Of a stretch of 64,000 bases of DNA, positions 1-11,899 are shown in pieces (the first letter of the stretch is position 1; each line of letters opens with the position of its first letter). The stretch comes from Spirodela intermedia (Eukaryota; Streptophyta; Magnoliopsida; Alismatales; Araceae). The stretch lies in contig LR746264.1 in the NCBI GenBank assembly GCA_902729315.2, positions 9,331,878 to 9,395,877 on the forward strand, in the 5' to 3' direction. Made by a program: the position numbers and the translations under genes. The notes under the pieces are model-generated. The model did no database searches and had not been told where the DNA came from. It worked only from the letters and a program-made list of their open reading frames with translations.

Positions 1-430
1 GAGAGCAGAAGGGTGCCGCCAAAGGAGGGAACCACCAGAGGAGGGTGGCGCATCAGAGAGGGAGGTGGCGGTGGCATGGCAGCCTAGAGGAGTGGCCAGC
101 AGCCTGGAGGGGCGAAATCGGAGGCAAGGAGGGCGGCGCCAAAAGGAGAAGGAGAGTGATGACAAAGACGACAACTCTAGAAGAGGGAAGAGCAACGATG
201 CTAAAGAGCTGTTCGAGGAGGGAAAAGGCCAGCGAGAAGGAGAGCAGTGTGTCAGAGATGGGTGGCCCACTAAAGAGGAGGAGGACGATGAGGAATACCT
301 AGGGCTCTAATACCATGTTGACACATGAGAGGAAACCTAGAATCCATAATCCTCTTCTAAGGAAGAAGAGTACATGAGATTATATAGAAGAGACTAATAA
401 AGAGAGATGAGAAGAGAGAGATAGGTAATG
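1..430 (-). mobile_element. LTR/primer-binding-site fragment of a minus-oriented LTR retrotransposon
   Basis: Read on the minus strand, positions 314-302 give TGGTATTAGAGCC. This is one base off the initiator-Met tRNA primer binding site (TGGTATCAGAGC) of many plant copia and gypsy elements, and it directly follows an LTR-like end ...TGTCAACA (315 upward). Positions 315-430 would then be the end of a 5' LTR and 1-300 the purine-rich leader. Open frames at 45-310 are compositional (K/R/E/G-rich) and resemble no protein I know. No partner LTR is visible because the window starts here. The orientation is opposite to the copia coding remains next door, so they are probably different insertions. 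Confidence 0.55.
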
Positions 431-484
431 GACCCTAGTGGGTCAAGAGTTTGATAGCATTATTGAACAACTGACTTATTTGAT

Positions 485-3235
485 TACAACAAAAGTGCAA
501 TTGAAGTTATTTTTATAAGAAATATTGTACCTTATAAAATAGTTGACATTGGTTCAATGAAAATTTGGATATTTGATAGAGCGGTAAGAGAGCTTAAAAA
601 TGTTTGTAATGTTTTAGTATTATATTAGAATTTGATTTCACTTAAAGTTTTAGAGGTGCATATATATTATTTCAAAGTTAAGAATAAGATCATCAAGGTC
701 AATAAGTGAATGCTTGTTTTGATAAATGAAAGTCATCAAGTAAATATTTACAAACTTAAAGGAATCACTATTGAAAGTAGAACTTGTGTTACGACATCAA
801 ATGATTCCATGACTCATAACACTATTCTATGGCGCTTATAATTGAGTCATATGAGTAAGATATGTATGTAGAAACTTACATGTAAGAGGATTTCTACATT
901 ATATGAAAATTTGTAAATTATTTTTTTGTAAATATTATGTCATAGAAAAATAATATACGATGTGATTCAAGGTAGCAAAGTATGACATAGGTGGTGTGAT
1001 GAATTATATTCATTCAAATATGTGTGATTTGATTGATGCGATGTTGATGGGTGAAGCTCATTACTTTATAACTTTTGTTAATAACTTTTCTAAAAAAGTT
1101 TAGATATTCTTCTTGAATTACTAATTATAAGTGTTTGCAAAATTCAAGACTTAGTGTGTGAAGGTGGAGAACTAAATAGGGAGGAAGATCAATTTTGTGA
1201 TTGTTGAGAGAGCATGTTGTTTGTACCTGAATTTCAACATGTCTAAGGAATTTTATGCAGAAGTTATGAGTATGGTGATTTATTTAGTGAATAAATTGTC
1301 AAACTACTGTTCATAAGAAGGTGGCCGATGAGGTATAAATTGAAAATCATGTCAATTATTCGAATTTACATATATTTAAATCTCTAGTTATGTCCTTACT
1401 TATGTTAATGAGAGATCAAAGTTGAATCTAAAGTTGAGAAAATACATTTTCTTTGACTATAGTAATAATATAAAGGGGTATCGACTTTGAAATTTGGAGG
1501 CAGAGAAAGTTATTTTCAATATAGATGTGGTCTTTGATGAATATCATATGTTAAAGTTCATATTTACATAATACATGATTTAATAATCTTGATGATACTT
1601 ATATTGAGGACAAAATAAGTTTAAAGGTGGAGAATGTGCATTATTAGACATGAAAATCAAGTTGAAGAATAATAAGATGTTCTTGATTGTATTACTACTA
1701 GACATGAGAAATATAAATTAAAGCCTTCTATTTATCTTGATGATTATATTGTCTTTACTTTATTTATAGAAGATTATGAGTCATCAATTTTTCAAAAGTC
1801 AATTAGTTATCTTGAAAAGAAGAAGTGGCTATAGGCGATACTTGAGGAGCAAGTATTATTGAACAAGAATCATACATAAAAGTTAATGAATCTTACTACA
1901 AGGAAGTGAGTTATTAGGTGTAAATGAGTGTATACGAAGAAGTTATTGATGGTTGAGGGTGATCAACCACAATATAAATAAGAGTTGTTGTAAAATACTT
2001 CACATAAAACTAAGAAATTAATTACACAAATATTTATTTACCTATTATAAAGCACATATCTTTTTGCACATTAAGATATGGAGTTTTAGCAGATGTGAAG
2101 ACGGTGTTTCTTCATAGAGATTTGGAGGAGATGATTTACATATAGTAGTTAGAGAATTTTATTATGTAGGGGTTAAAATATTTTGTCTCTAGATTGAGGA
2201 ATTTTCTTTATAGATTAAAGTAGTCATTGAGGTAGTGATATAAGATGTTTAACTTTTATATATTATAAATTGACTACATGATGTGTGATTTTAATTATTA
2301 TGTTTATATGAAGATAAGTTGTGATGATTCTTGAATTATTTTGATGTTCTATGTTGATGATATGTTCATTACTAAAAAGAATTGACATGAGATTATTAGG
2401 CTGAAAGTATTATTGAGTAGCAAATTTGACATGAAAGATTTTAGTGTGGTGAAGAAAATCCTTGGTACAGAGATTCATAGAGACCAAATGAGAAGTCGAC
2501 TATAGTTGACTTATAAAAATTATATGTGAAAATTGGTGGATCTATTTAGCATGGTTAATACTAAAGTAGTGGGCGCTCTTCATATCAGTCATTTCAAGTT
2601 ATGTAATATTCAATATCTGACATCTAAGGAAGATATTATTGACATGAAAAAAAAATTCTATACTAATGTAATTGACTCTCTTATGTTATGGATTGTATGT
2701 ATATTGATAAGTAATATAAAGATGAAGCATTAGAGCACAATGAAGTAGATTTTTTGATATCTAAAGAGTTTGTTAGATTTTAGAATCTATATTGATTAGT
2801 AAAATTATTTTTTTATTGTTGTAGATTTTGTTGAAGATTTAAATCATCAAAGATCTACAACAGGTTATATTTTTATTGTGGCTGATGGACTTATGAGTTT
2901 GAAGTCTACATTTTAGTCTATTGCCGCATTATCTATGACTAAGATGGAGTACATAATAATTACATGAGGTCTTGTGGTTGAAGGAATTATTGAGCGAACA
3001 TGAGATCCAACAAAGTAAAGTTTATCTATATTGCAATAGTTAGAGTGTCAATTGTTTTGTAAAATATATTGATGTGTAGTATTATAAGATTAGTGAGTTG
3101 GTGAATTTTAGAAATTTCTCTTTAGATAAAATTAATATGGAGAAAAATGTCACATATATGTTGACGAAGATTGTAACAATGGAGAAGTTGAAATATTGTT
3201 TAGATTTGATACATATTGTAAGTACATTGGAGAAG
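485..3235 (+). mobile_element. Decayed Ty1/copia retrotransposon (pol region)
   Basis: In the plus frames, interrupted by many stops and frameshifts, the order of a copia pol polyprotein is readable. A protease-end/GAG-pre-integrase block lies at about 505-900 (matching the family pattern I-MFDG-VR-L and LWH-RLGHMS). An integrase core lies at about 990-1450 (Y-HSD-W, F-DDFS-K-W, TGRK). Reverse transcriptase lies at about 2270-2560 (YVDDM, then SSKFDMKDF). RNase H lies at about 2810-3000 (RSTTGYIF, then LSMTKMEY). The tail at 3140-3215 matches MLTK-V--EKLK. No intact frame exceeds about 70 codons here. Most stops sit where Trp, Gln or Arg is expected, consistent with C-to-T/G-to-A change. LTRs were not recognised. 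The element is dead. Confidence 0.85.
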
Positions 3236-4248
3236 GCACATGGAGTGGTTCATGGTGTCAGCCCATGCCCATTGACCTATTTAAGGGTCATGTATAAAGT
3301 GGGTATGAGAAATAAAGGGGGTTAAAACCACTAGCTCTTAAATATGTGGATGATAGTTATAAATTAATGGTTGCATCTATGTATTAATATCTTATATGTA
3401 GATACTAATTAATGAGTAGATAATATAATTATACGTGTTAACAACTATTTATGATGTTCATAATATTTTATTATTTGTCTTAATACATATTATTATACTT
3501 ATTTTATTTATATTATGAGGCTAACCCCACGACTTTTATGAAGTCAAGTGATGATTCTCTCACATTTTCTTAGTAATTATTTGATTGCAAAGACTTAGGT
3601 GAACTCTTATTATAAGTTGGAAGTAATAGAAGAAGCCTAAACCTTCAGCCCAATGAAAAGCCCAAGCCTTATGGAGAGGGCCAGCCTAATATGTTTATAG
3701 GCCCAAGAGAGGGCGTCACTTTGGCCTAGCTTATTTAAACTTAAAAAGACTATCAAGAGATAAGATCTAAGTCGTCCATCTTAGGGCACCTTAAGATGAG
3801 ATTAAGAGAAGGATTAAAATGCCTTCATGAAATGATATAGGTCATCCACTAAGAGAGTTGATTATTAATCTTAACCATCTATTAGAGGGGCTTAACTCTC
3901 GAGAGGATTAAGACATCTCGCCCTCCTCTTGGAGGACATTTTGTGGCTTTCTCTAATAGTAGTTAGTCGGAGATCATCGTGGAGAAGAGATTATCTGGAG
4001 TGCATCAAAATCGTCACGGATTGAGTATTACTCAGCCTAGGACTAACACACAACGAGGTTTGTATGAGATCTAGATTTAAGGCATCCTTATAATCCGCTT
4101 CATGGATAGGTTAACTTTAATTCTAACTAAGTTTATCATTTATTCTATCATTCCATTACGTTACATCTATTCTCTCCCTTTTATCATACTTTTCATAACT
4201 CTTGTCTTCACTCTTTTATATTTAATTTCACCCTTTACAATCTCACGT

Positions 4249-4288
4249 TATATATATATATCTTTATATATATATATATATATATATA
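4249..4288. repeat. (AT)n microsatellite
   Basis: About 40 bp of near-perfect alternating TA, broken once by TCTT near 4261. Confidence 0.95.
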
Positions 4289-4949
4289 AGAAATAAAATA
4301 AGTAGAATTCATACTCTCATTACCCACGTTCCTTGAGAATCGACTCTTACTTATCTTAAATAGAAGAGTGATATTTTATAAATATTATTTGCATGAACTT
4401 GGTTGCATCATGATGATGTATTTAACCTCTAATTCAAGTTCATCAGTAAGTGTGCTAACATAAATTGTGAATGACTCTTTTTTTAAAAGAGTTAGTTATC
4501 ATTTTCCTTTTTCTTATATAAATATGACATTTATTTATTTTTTGTTGATAGTATAAACTAAAAACTTTTTCTTCTTCTTGAGATCTCTCGTCTTACTTAG
4601 TTTTCTTGTCTCTTCATCAAATCTACTCCCCTTTTTAACTTATCTTCTTTCTTCTATTACATGTGAAGCCCTTATAGAAGAATATTAAAAATTATTACTT
4701 CTCTAACATTGTGTGTCATCTTAAAGGCATTGAGATATGAATTAGAAGTGTTTTGGTGAAAGACTTGTTCTTATTAATATTTTTCATAGTTTGGTAATTT
4801 TTCTTTCAATATTTGTTTTCATTGATATCTAGAAATTGAGTTTTCATTATTATTATGATCTTGTGTTTGCATTTTTTTATAATTATCCTTATAATTAAAT
4901 TAATATTGAGATTTATGTCTTGTAAGGTTGATGTGGTGTTGGTAAATAT

Positions 4950-5114
4950 CAATGATTTCGTTGGCTATTGTCATAAGTTACCTCCACCGCATTACTAAAG
5001 ATCAGTCAACCCCCTCACTCATGTTTAGCCAATGGGAACCCTTCTCTCTCCACTCCCTCATTCCTCATGTACCTACAATTTACTCATGTTTAGCCAATGA
5101 TTTCGTTGGCTATT
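4950..5114. repeat. Two interleaved short direct repeats
   Basis: CAATGATTTCGTTGGCTATT occurs at 4950-4969 and 5095-5114. ACTCATGTTTAGCCAATG occurs at 5017-5034 and 5082-5099. The second copies overlap each other, so the block looks like a local duplication followed by divergence of the intervening bases. Confidence 0.9.
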
Positions 5115-5270
5115 CTCTCTCTTTTTCATTGGCTAGCATATTCATGACTACATGCGAAGTTTGAGGTGTTGAATTCTGAGTTAAACGGTTTACGAGTCAT
5201 CTTGAATTTATCTTTACTTTTTTCTTCTTATAATGACATTTTAGTGAAACCAAGGTCACGCGTTGAGTAT

Positions 5271-6004
5271 TCAGATCACGTGCCATGCCTTCGAATGTGT
5301 AATGTCAACTTGGTCAACTCTACTACCTTCGTGGGCACAGGGTGGTTGCGTTGACTTCATAGGATTCTCCCCTGTACTTCTTCCACCTACAATGGCAGCT
5401 GGCAGTGACGACTTCGGAGTAGATGAGGGCGGGCAGCCCTGACGTGGCCACCGCACGTCTCTCTCCACGTGTCATGCCGTCGCCAGACCTCATAGTGACG
5501 TCATCGGCTGACGCTACCTAGCTGACATAAACACGACTTGGACAGAACATCAAAACTGCGGAGTCCAATAATTTGTTCAGCGGAATCGCTCTGCAGTAGT
5601 GTTTCTTCAGGTTCGTCTTCCTCAGATTCTTCAGGCAGGAGCCGTCACCGATCGATCGTCATCCACCTCGCCGGTCTCCGATCACCCTCCGCACTTCTGC
5701 TGAACACGCAGAGACGATCCTTCGCAGTAGATGAACAAATCCGTGGAGTAGAAGAGGCGAGAGAACAGCATCTGAAAGTACAAATGTTCTGCGGCGCGAG
5801 ATGAACATGACCGGAAAGGGATCGACCACGGGCCATCAGGGGTCCTTGCAAACTACCATTACAGGGGGGGAAAGATTGACAAACCCCCATTACATGAGGA
5901 TGGACATAGTCTGTAGATCATGAAAACGAGGGGGAAGGGAGAGCACCCGGCCCATCACCGCCGGCGACTTAGTCGACGAGATCATCGCACCGGTGAAAAC
6001 ATGC
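5271..6004. other. GC-richer stretch with no recognisable gene
   Basis: Overlapping short open frames exist on both strands (for example 5538-5804 plus, 5645-5890 minus), but none resembles a known family and none has convincing splice partners. It may be the 3' UTR or flank of the small minus-strand candidate at 6005-6202. Confidence 0.4.
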
Positions 6005-6202
6005 TCAGGCGGGGTTCTTCATCTTCTGAGGGCGGAGAAGACCTGAAAACTTCGCTCCACCCCTCCTCGCGTGGACTGACGCCACCGCGACGACAGATTT
6101 GAAGAGCATCCCCAGGATCTTCACCTTAACTTGCCCTCTCCTCGGCCGGCGGCTGCTCGTTGACTTCCGCCGCCCGCCGTCCGCCGCAGCTCCGTAGGCC
6201 AT
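6005..6202 (-). CDS. Candidate small basic protein, 65 aa, function unknown
   Basis: A single open frame on the minus strand starts at ATG 6202 and stops at 6005. It encodes a strongly basic protein: a Gly/Ala/Arg/Ser-rich N-terminus, then the stretch RRPRRGQVKVKILGMLFKSV, then another basic segment. The central stretch (a Pro-Arg-Arg-Gly-Gln patch followed by an amphipathic Val/Lys/Ile/Leu helix) looks conserved-protein-like rather than random, and I have the impression of similar short plant proteins, but I cannot name the family. An alternative splice (pyrimidine-rich acceptors near 6025-6030 on the minus strand) could change the C-terminus. It would be divergent from the HAD hydrolase gene, with 587 bp between the start codons. 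It could also be a chance ORF in GC-rich sequence. Confidence 0.35.
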   Translation of the reverse strand: MAYGAAADGGRRKSTSSRRPRRGQVKVKILGMLFKSVVAVASVHARRGGAKFSGLLRPQKMKNPA

Positions 6203-6789
6203 CTCTCGGGAGCTAACTCGAGAGCGGATGACTCGAGAGCGGATGGGAGAAGCGTGCTGCTATCAGGCCACGCATTGGCCTGTATTTATGGTGATCCGAC
6301 GGGTTCCTTCGGTCTTAAGCTTTTTACTCCCCCGGCTGGTCTTTGATAGGGATCCACTCCAAACCAACAGAATCTGTAGGGATTGTCTTATGCGAGAAAG
6401 TCAACGCATCATTTGGAGGGCAGCTTGGACTCAGTGTTCTAGAGGAAGAGTATCATAATTGGGCCTTCCCACGGAGGCGCTCTTCACAGTGAGAAGTGCA
6501 TATCGCCTCGCACGCGCATCGTCCTTCTCGAAATCTTCAATTTTTCCCGAGTCGTGTCTTGACCAGAGATATATGAGACACACGTTTTCTTTCAATTTTT
6601 CTGCTGACTCATCTAATCTACTTTCAACGTTCCATGTTGTGCCTTCGGTCAATTGTGGGACCCACTGTCCACGTGGCATCTCACGTCAGCTAAGCTTACG
6701 ACTGAGAAGCGGGTTACGGCGATCGCTTCGACAGGTCGGCGGCGACGACGGGATCTGGGAGGGTTCTCTCGCTCGATTGGGAGAAGAAG
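6203..6789. promoter_or_regulatory. Probable shared upstream region; 15-bp tandem duplication
   Basis: This interval lies upstream of the plus-strand HAD gene and, if real, of the minus-strand 65-aa gene. A perfect 15-bp tandem duplication (ACTCGAGAGCGGATG) lies at 6216-6230 and 6231-6245. No clear TATA box was found for either direction. Confidence 0.4.
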
Positions 6790-9700
6790 ATGACGTTCCT
6801 CCGCGTGCTCAGGGGATCAGTCTGGTCTGAGATCCGGCGGGCACAGGGTCTCCGCCGTCCTTACTCAGTACATCCACAGGAGACACACCAAGCAGCCGAC
6901 AGGTTCTTCACGGCATTTCTCATCTATGGAGCTTCCGTCTCCAGGGTTTTGATTCTCTCTGCTGTGTGTTTCTGTTGTTATATCTGCACTGGCATCGCTT
7001 CCTCTTTCAGTTCTTCTTTTGGCATCGCCTTGGACATCGATGGGGTTGTTCTCAGAGGTTCCACGCCAATTGACGGTTCTAGCCAGGCGCTGAGAAGGCT
7101 TTACGCAAGCGACGGTACAACGTAGGCTACCATTTAGAATTTTTTGAATCTGCCCGAGCGGTGTGCCAGAAGCCCTTGGTAAGGGTGGGCCTTAGAGACC
7201 TGTTTTCGGGTCAATAATAGCAATAACTATGATTGTGGCATGAACCACCTCGCTGTGAGTAGTATGGTTTTCTGCCTTCGGACTGCTTTTCCAAACTTCC
7301 CGTTGAGTTCTGGTTGGGATTGACTAGCCCGGTTCCAGTTTTGGGTTTTTTCGTCCGTAAGGCATATATGCTTCAACACTTTCAGCGCGAGCTTTCGTGA
7401 CCGAGTTTTTTTTTAGCCTTAGAAGGTATGCTCAAATGCCTTATCAGAGGTTCAAAACTGAAAAGATCGTTCATCTCTTTGCATTTCGTATTTTACGAAT
7501 GCGACAAAGCCGGTTAAAGATGGATGAAGTAGAATGACGGTTCATTTATTCTGCATTTTTTGGATTTCAAGCCTTACCGATAAGCACTATAATTTTAATC
7601 TTTATAACTGTCAAACTCAGAATTATATTAGTCTCGTTTCATTATCGTCTATTTCCCAATACACTTTGAGAACTCCAAAGAAAGATGACTATTGATCACT
7701 GATTAGGGCGACCATTTCCTTCTCTTGCAGGCACTTTGAGATTTCCTTTTTTGTTCTTAACCAATGGTGAGTTCCACATCGGTAATATCCTATGAAATTT
7801 TAATTTAGATGATTCTAGATGAGTAATTTATTCCATTTTCGATGACTTTAGAGATTCAATGATTTCTACTATTTTATATTTAAAAAAATTGACTGCAATC
7901 TTCAGTATTTTTTTTCTAACTGATCTTTCGGGATTTCGTGTTGTTTTGCCAATGACTCAGAATTCAGTTATTTTGTCTCATCTAAGATCTTCTTCACCTT
8001 GGCATAGGCCATTCCTATGTTCAGCAATATACAGATGCCTATTTCATTTTTAAGAGTAATTGGCCAGATTTGGAAGATGATGAGGAAAAGCATACCCACC
8101 CTGTCAACTATGGCCCAAGTATCCTTGCAAGAGTCGCATTTCCGTATCCTAAAGCAAAAAAAAAAAAACTTGACTCTATCCTTCCTTTTTGCAAATGTAT
8201 ACTGGTCTCTATGTGACATGATCATCTAAAATAATATGAGAGCAATACCTTGCAAATAGACTGAAAATCCTGATTATCCTTAAATAATCCGTATTTTTCT
8301 ATGAGTATCTCACTTTGTGCCTAATATTAGGAAAAGGGCTTTGTCCCTTCTAACACGGCATTATGTAACCTTATTTCTGTATTATGTTATTATCTGTTAG
8401 CTTGTAACATATTATGTTGTGTTATCGGTTTTGCCTTTTCATCTACTTTATGCTGTCATTTTCTGTTAATATTTTTTTAATCTTTCTTCAGGAAAATAAT
8501 AATCTATATCTTCAGTTGTACATGATTAAACTCGTGCCAGGTTTCTGAATTTTTTTAATAGTTTTAAGTACATCATGGTAGTCTATGCTTGTGTGGATTC
8601 TCCTCAATCTGATGTGAAAATATGCAAGGTCATTTTTTGTTTCTTTCATCTTATTTCGTCTCTAACTCTTTTACCTTTTCCAATACTCGTATCCACACTT
8701 GTCTTTATGGCTGAGTTTGGTGTAACAAACTGAGAGAAAGTGCGAAACAAATATCAATCCTCACGCTTGAAATGCCATATATTCTAGCTGCTGGAGTAAG
8801 ATTTGCTGTGCTAATTTTTACTAACTTATTGCTTCTGTGAATTGATTTTGTTGGAAACTGTTTGTCCACAGTCTGTAGTCGAAAATAGTCTGAGCACCAT
8901 TTTCATTTTGAGCAGGGGGCGGTACTCCAGAATCAAAAAGAGCTTCTGAATTGAGTAGACTTTTAGAAGTTGATATCTCACCTCTCCAGGTGCTCATCAT
9001 TGGCCTTTGCGTTTTGGAAATCGTCTGACGACCTTGTACTTATGCCCATGGTTATTATTCGATTCAAGATCATTTGTTTGTGCTTGCATATACCTAGTGT
9101 TTTTCTTTTCATGTCTTTGCGATTGCTTCCATATGTTCATGGGTAGTTCCCTTGAGCAGGTGCTATACTCCTACTCGGATGGTAGGTTCTTTGATATGTC
9201 GGAATGGGTGTTGGGCAAAGGTGATACTTTTCCTTTCTTCTTACATTATTATAAAGGGAAACTTGTTTGTAGGTGTCAACCAATCCATGAGACATAAAAT
9301 TTGTTGATGTTTACCCAGTTTACAACCCATGAAAGTAAAAAGGATCACTCTTCATATGCATCCTGCACTTCGAGCGTCTGACTGACAAAAAAACTTCACC
9401 TATCCCTTAATGATGTCAGTAACCTTCGAGGTAACAGCCTGATTCTTGCTCCTGAATTTCATGGGGCAACTTCTCCCTCATCTTTCTGACTGTCTCCTGG
9501 ATGAGCTTTATTCCTTGATGTATGGATCTTCCTTTAGTATTATTTTCTGGTAGAATTTGGACTACATTTGTCTTTGGTTCTTTTCATTCCTCCTGTGGAA
9601 AACTGCTGAGTATTTGATATGAATACCCTCGGCTTTATCATACAAATTTTACCTTGTTTTATACTGTGCTCCTCTTGCTAGAAAAATGTGAAAACATTTC

Positions 9701-11584
9701 ATTTTTTTTCCTGAACAGGTCGTGCAAGGTCATTCACCTTTCAAAGGACTAGTGAGCAGGTGGATATCTTCAATTTATCTACTGAACTTCCCTCAAACCT
9801 TTTAAACATTAGATTACCAAAACTGGAGGTACCATGCCAGATTCGGAAAATTATATGTGTTTAATAGGGTAGTTCTTCAGGTTCACCTGGCGAAGTGCCA
9901 CTGTTCATCGTCGTTCCAAAATTGTCTACTGAGTTTATGCTAACTTTAGGCAGTTATTTTTTGAGGGATTGGTATCCTTTTATTTTTCTCGTCTCCTCCT
10001 AGTTTTTCTAATGCCATATCCCTATCTCGCAGATTTGAAAATGATCTCATCGTTGCCATCGGAAAAGGAGAACCAGCAGAAGTCATGTCTGAGTATGGAT
10101 TCAAGTAAGAGTGAAGCTATATATTTAACTGCATATGGATCCATTTGAGCATTTCTGTTTTTAGAAGATAATCGAACATAAATGGAAGCTGTATCTCCTG
10201 TGGTAGAACCATCACTTTATGAATGATTAGTATTGCTAATAAAATTAATCATATGCCTTTTGTGTAGCATAATGTTTTTCTTTGCAGGAAGGTCCTTTCC
10301 ATGGATGAATATGTGTCTTACTTTGGGGACATTGATCCCCTTTCTCAGTACAAGACTTGGGAGGTCAAGCAGATTTCTAAGAGCATCACCAACTCCAAAC
10401 CCCCTGATTCAGTCCCTCGATATAATGCCCACAGAAGTAGAGTTCAAGCCGCATTCATTGTCAGCGACCCCGTTGACTGGGGTAGAGATATTCAGGTTCC
10501 TCTCTTTCTCTCTCCCCTATTGTTTATCTCTCTATATTATCTTCAAGATTTACAAAAGTCCACTAAGGAAGGGTGAAGTTGACTCCTTATATGCACTCTA
10601 CTGAGATGAACAAAGGCAGCAAATATGAACTTGGCTTATCTGGCTTAACAACGGCAACTCTCTCCCTAATTAATGAAACAACATTCTTATGTCTATAGTT
10701 TTTCATATTAACATTGTCCCACATTGCGCCATAATCTCAAGTATTAATCGTGTATGTAGGTCCTTTGTGATATCCTGGGATCTGGTGGTCTCCCCGGAGA
10801 AGAAAACGGAGCGCAACCCTCTTTATTTTTTGCCGCAGATGATCTAGAATACCCCGTATGTGAGCTTGAGATTTCTCAAAATTAGCTATTTGTGCAACAT
10901 GAGTTCTTCGCAGGCACTTTCTATATGTCACCAAAAAATAAGATGCATCTCAGGCCGCTTTCTGTCGGGAACGTCTAGGAATGGGCGCCTTCAGGCTCGC
11001 ATTAGAATGCATTTTCAACAGGTAAACCAGATCTTCCCCAAATGGGTCCTGCCTGTTTAATGCCCATTCACTTAATGCCTATTCCCATGCAGAATTAGTC
11101 GTAATCCTCTGCAATACACATCTTTTGGGAAGCCGAACCCTTTCGTCTTCAAGAACGCAGAGGCCATTCTAAAGCAGCTGAGGTCAAGAATCTGCAGCAA
11201 TTTCCAGAACGAGAATGCATTTACTACCCTCTACATGATCGGCGACAACCCCTCGGTCGACATCATTGGAACAGAGAAGGTTCTTCGTTCCCTTTGGCAC
11301 AATGTTCCCTGGTATCATAGTGTTCTAAAGCTTCCGTTTATTTCTTCCAGGCCGGCCGGCCATGGTTTTCCATCTTGACAAGAACAGGGCTATTTAGGGG
11401 AGAGGGAAACCATTCACAGTTCCCCGCGGATTTGGTACGCGTTACTTGGCGTGATCTCCCTCCGGAACAGCTTCTATATTCGGAAAATATATCGCCATTA
11501 ATGATACTTCTTCCGCTTTGTTTGCAGGTGGTCGACACTGTGGAGGAGGCGATCGATTATATCTTGAGGAGGGAGGGCGCGTAG
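6790..11584 (+). CDS. HAD-superfamily hydrolase, CECR5/YKR070W type, probably mitochondrial
   Basis: Twelve exons close in frame: 6790-6902, 7011-7114, 7731-7766, 8916-8989, 9719-9759, 10033-10104, 10288-10495, 10760-10855, 10954-11021, 11093-11279, 11351-11434, 11528-11584. The protein is 379 aa. A basic N-terminus (about residues 1-37, Arg-rich, few acids) suggests a mitochondrial presequence. HAD motifs are all present: motif I ALDIDGVV (D46, D48), motif II around T83-N84-G85, motif III GKPNP (K284), motif IV IGDNPSVD (D322, D327). The family (NagD-like C2-cap subfamily) contains probable phosphatases with unsettled substrates; yeast YKR070W and human CECR5/HDHD5 are the named relatives. 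Length and motif order match plant homologues. All introns are GT-AG. It sits head-to-tail upstream of MECR, 315 bp from stop to start. Function beyond hydrolase is inference. Confidence 0.95.
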
Positions 11585-11648
11585 TTTCTTGCCACGTGTG
11601 AGTCAGGGGTAAAATAGAGAATGTAATTTATTTATTGAAGCCCTGTTT

Positions 11649-11765
11649 TGGGCCTTAAAGGCCCGGCCCGCGGATGAAAGTACTTTTCGGGCTTGTGGGT
11701 CGGGTCAACGAAGTCGTCAACATGCCCGGACTTTTATTTTACTCTTTGGGCTACAATAATGGGCC
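11649..11765 (+). promoter_or_regulatory. Site II-type TGGGCC/TGGGCT elements upstream of MECR
   Basis: TGGGCC occurs at 11649-11654 and 11760-11765, and TGGGCT at 11747-11752, within 260 bp of the MECR start. TGGGCY (site II) motifs are known TCP-bound elements common in promoters of plant housekeeping, ribosomal and nuclear-encoded mitochondrial genes, which fits a mitochondrial enzyme. Binding is inferred. Confidence 0.55.
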
Positions 11766-11899
11766 GAAATTGGGTTACTCACTGTCGATCCGGTAAGCGA
11801 GTGGGAGCTAAAAACGTCGCCTGCTGTGATGGAGGTAGTGGGGGAGGGCGCTGTGGAAGGGGGCTTCTTCGACGGGGTGGAGGTTGCAGGAGGTGGACG

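Larger units (their letters stand above)
3236..5270. other. AT-rich gene-free stretch
   Basis: I see no coding exon, RNA gene or intact element. It contains an (AT)n tract at 4249-4288 and a short dispersed duplication at 4950-5114. The sequence just after 3235 may be the 3' LTR of the copia element, but I could not pair it with another copy. Confidence 0.5.

Noticed and set aside
7859-8229. Overlapping frames on both strands in an intron of the HAD gene
   Set aside because: They lie between exons 3 and 4, which join in phase to give LFLTNGGGTPESK; no domain resemblance.
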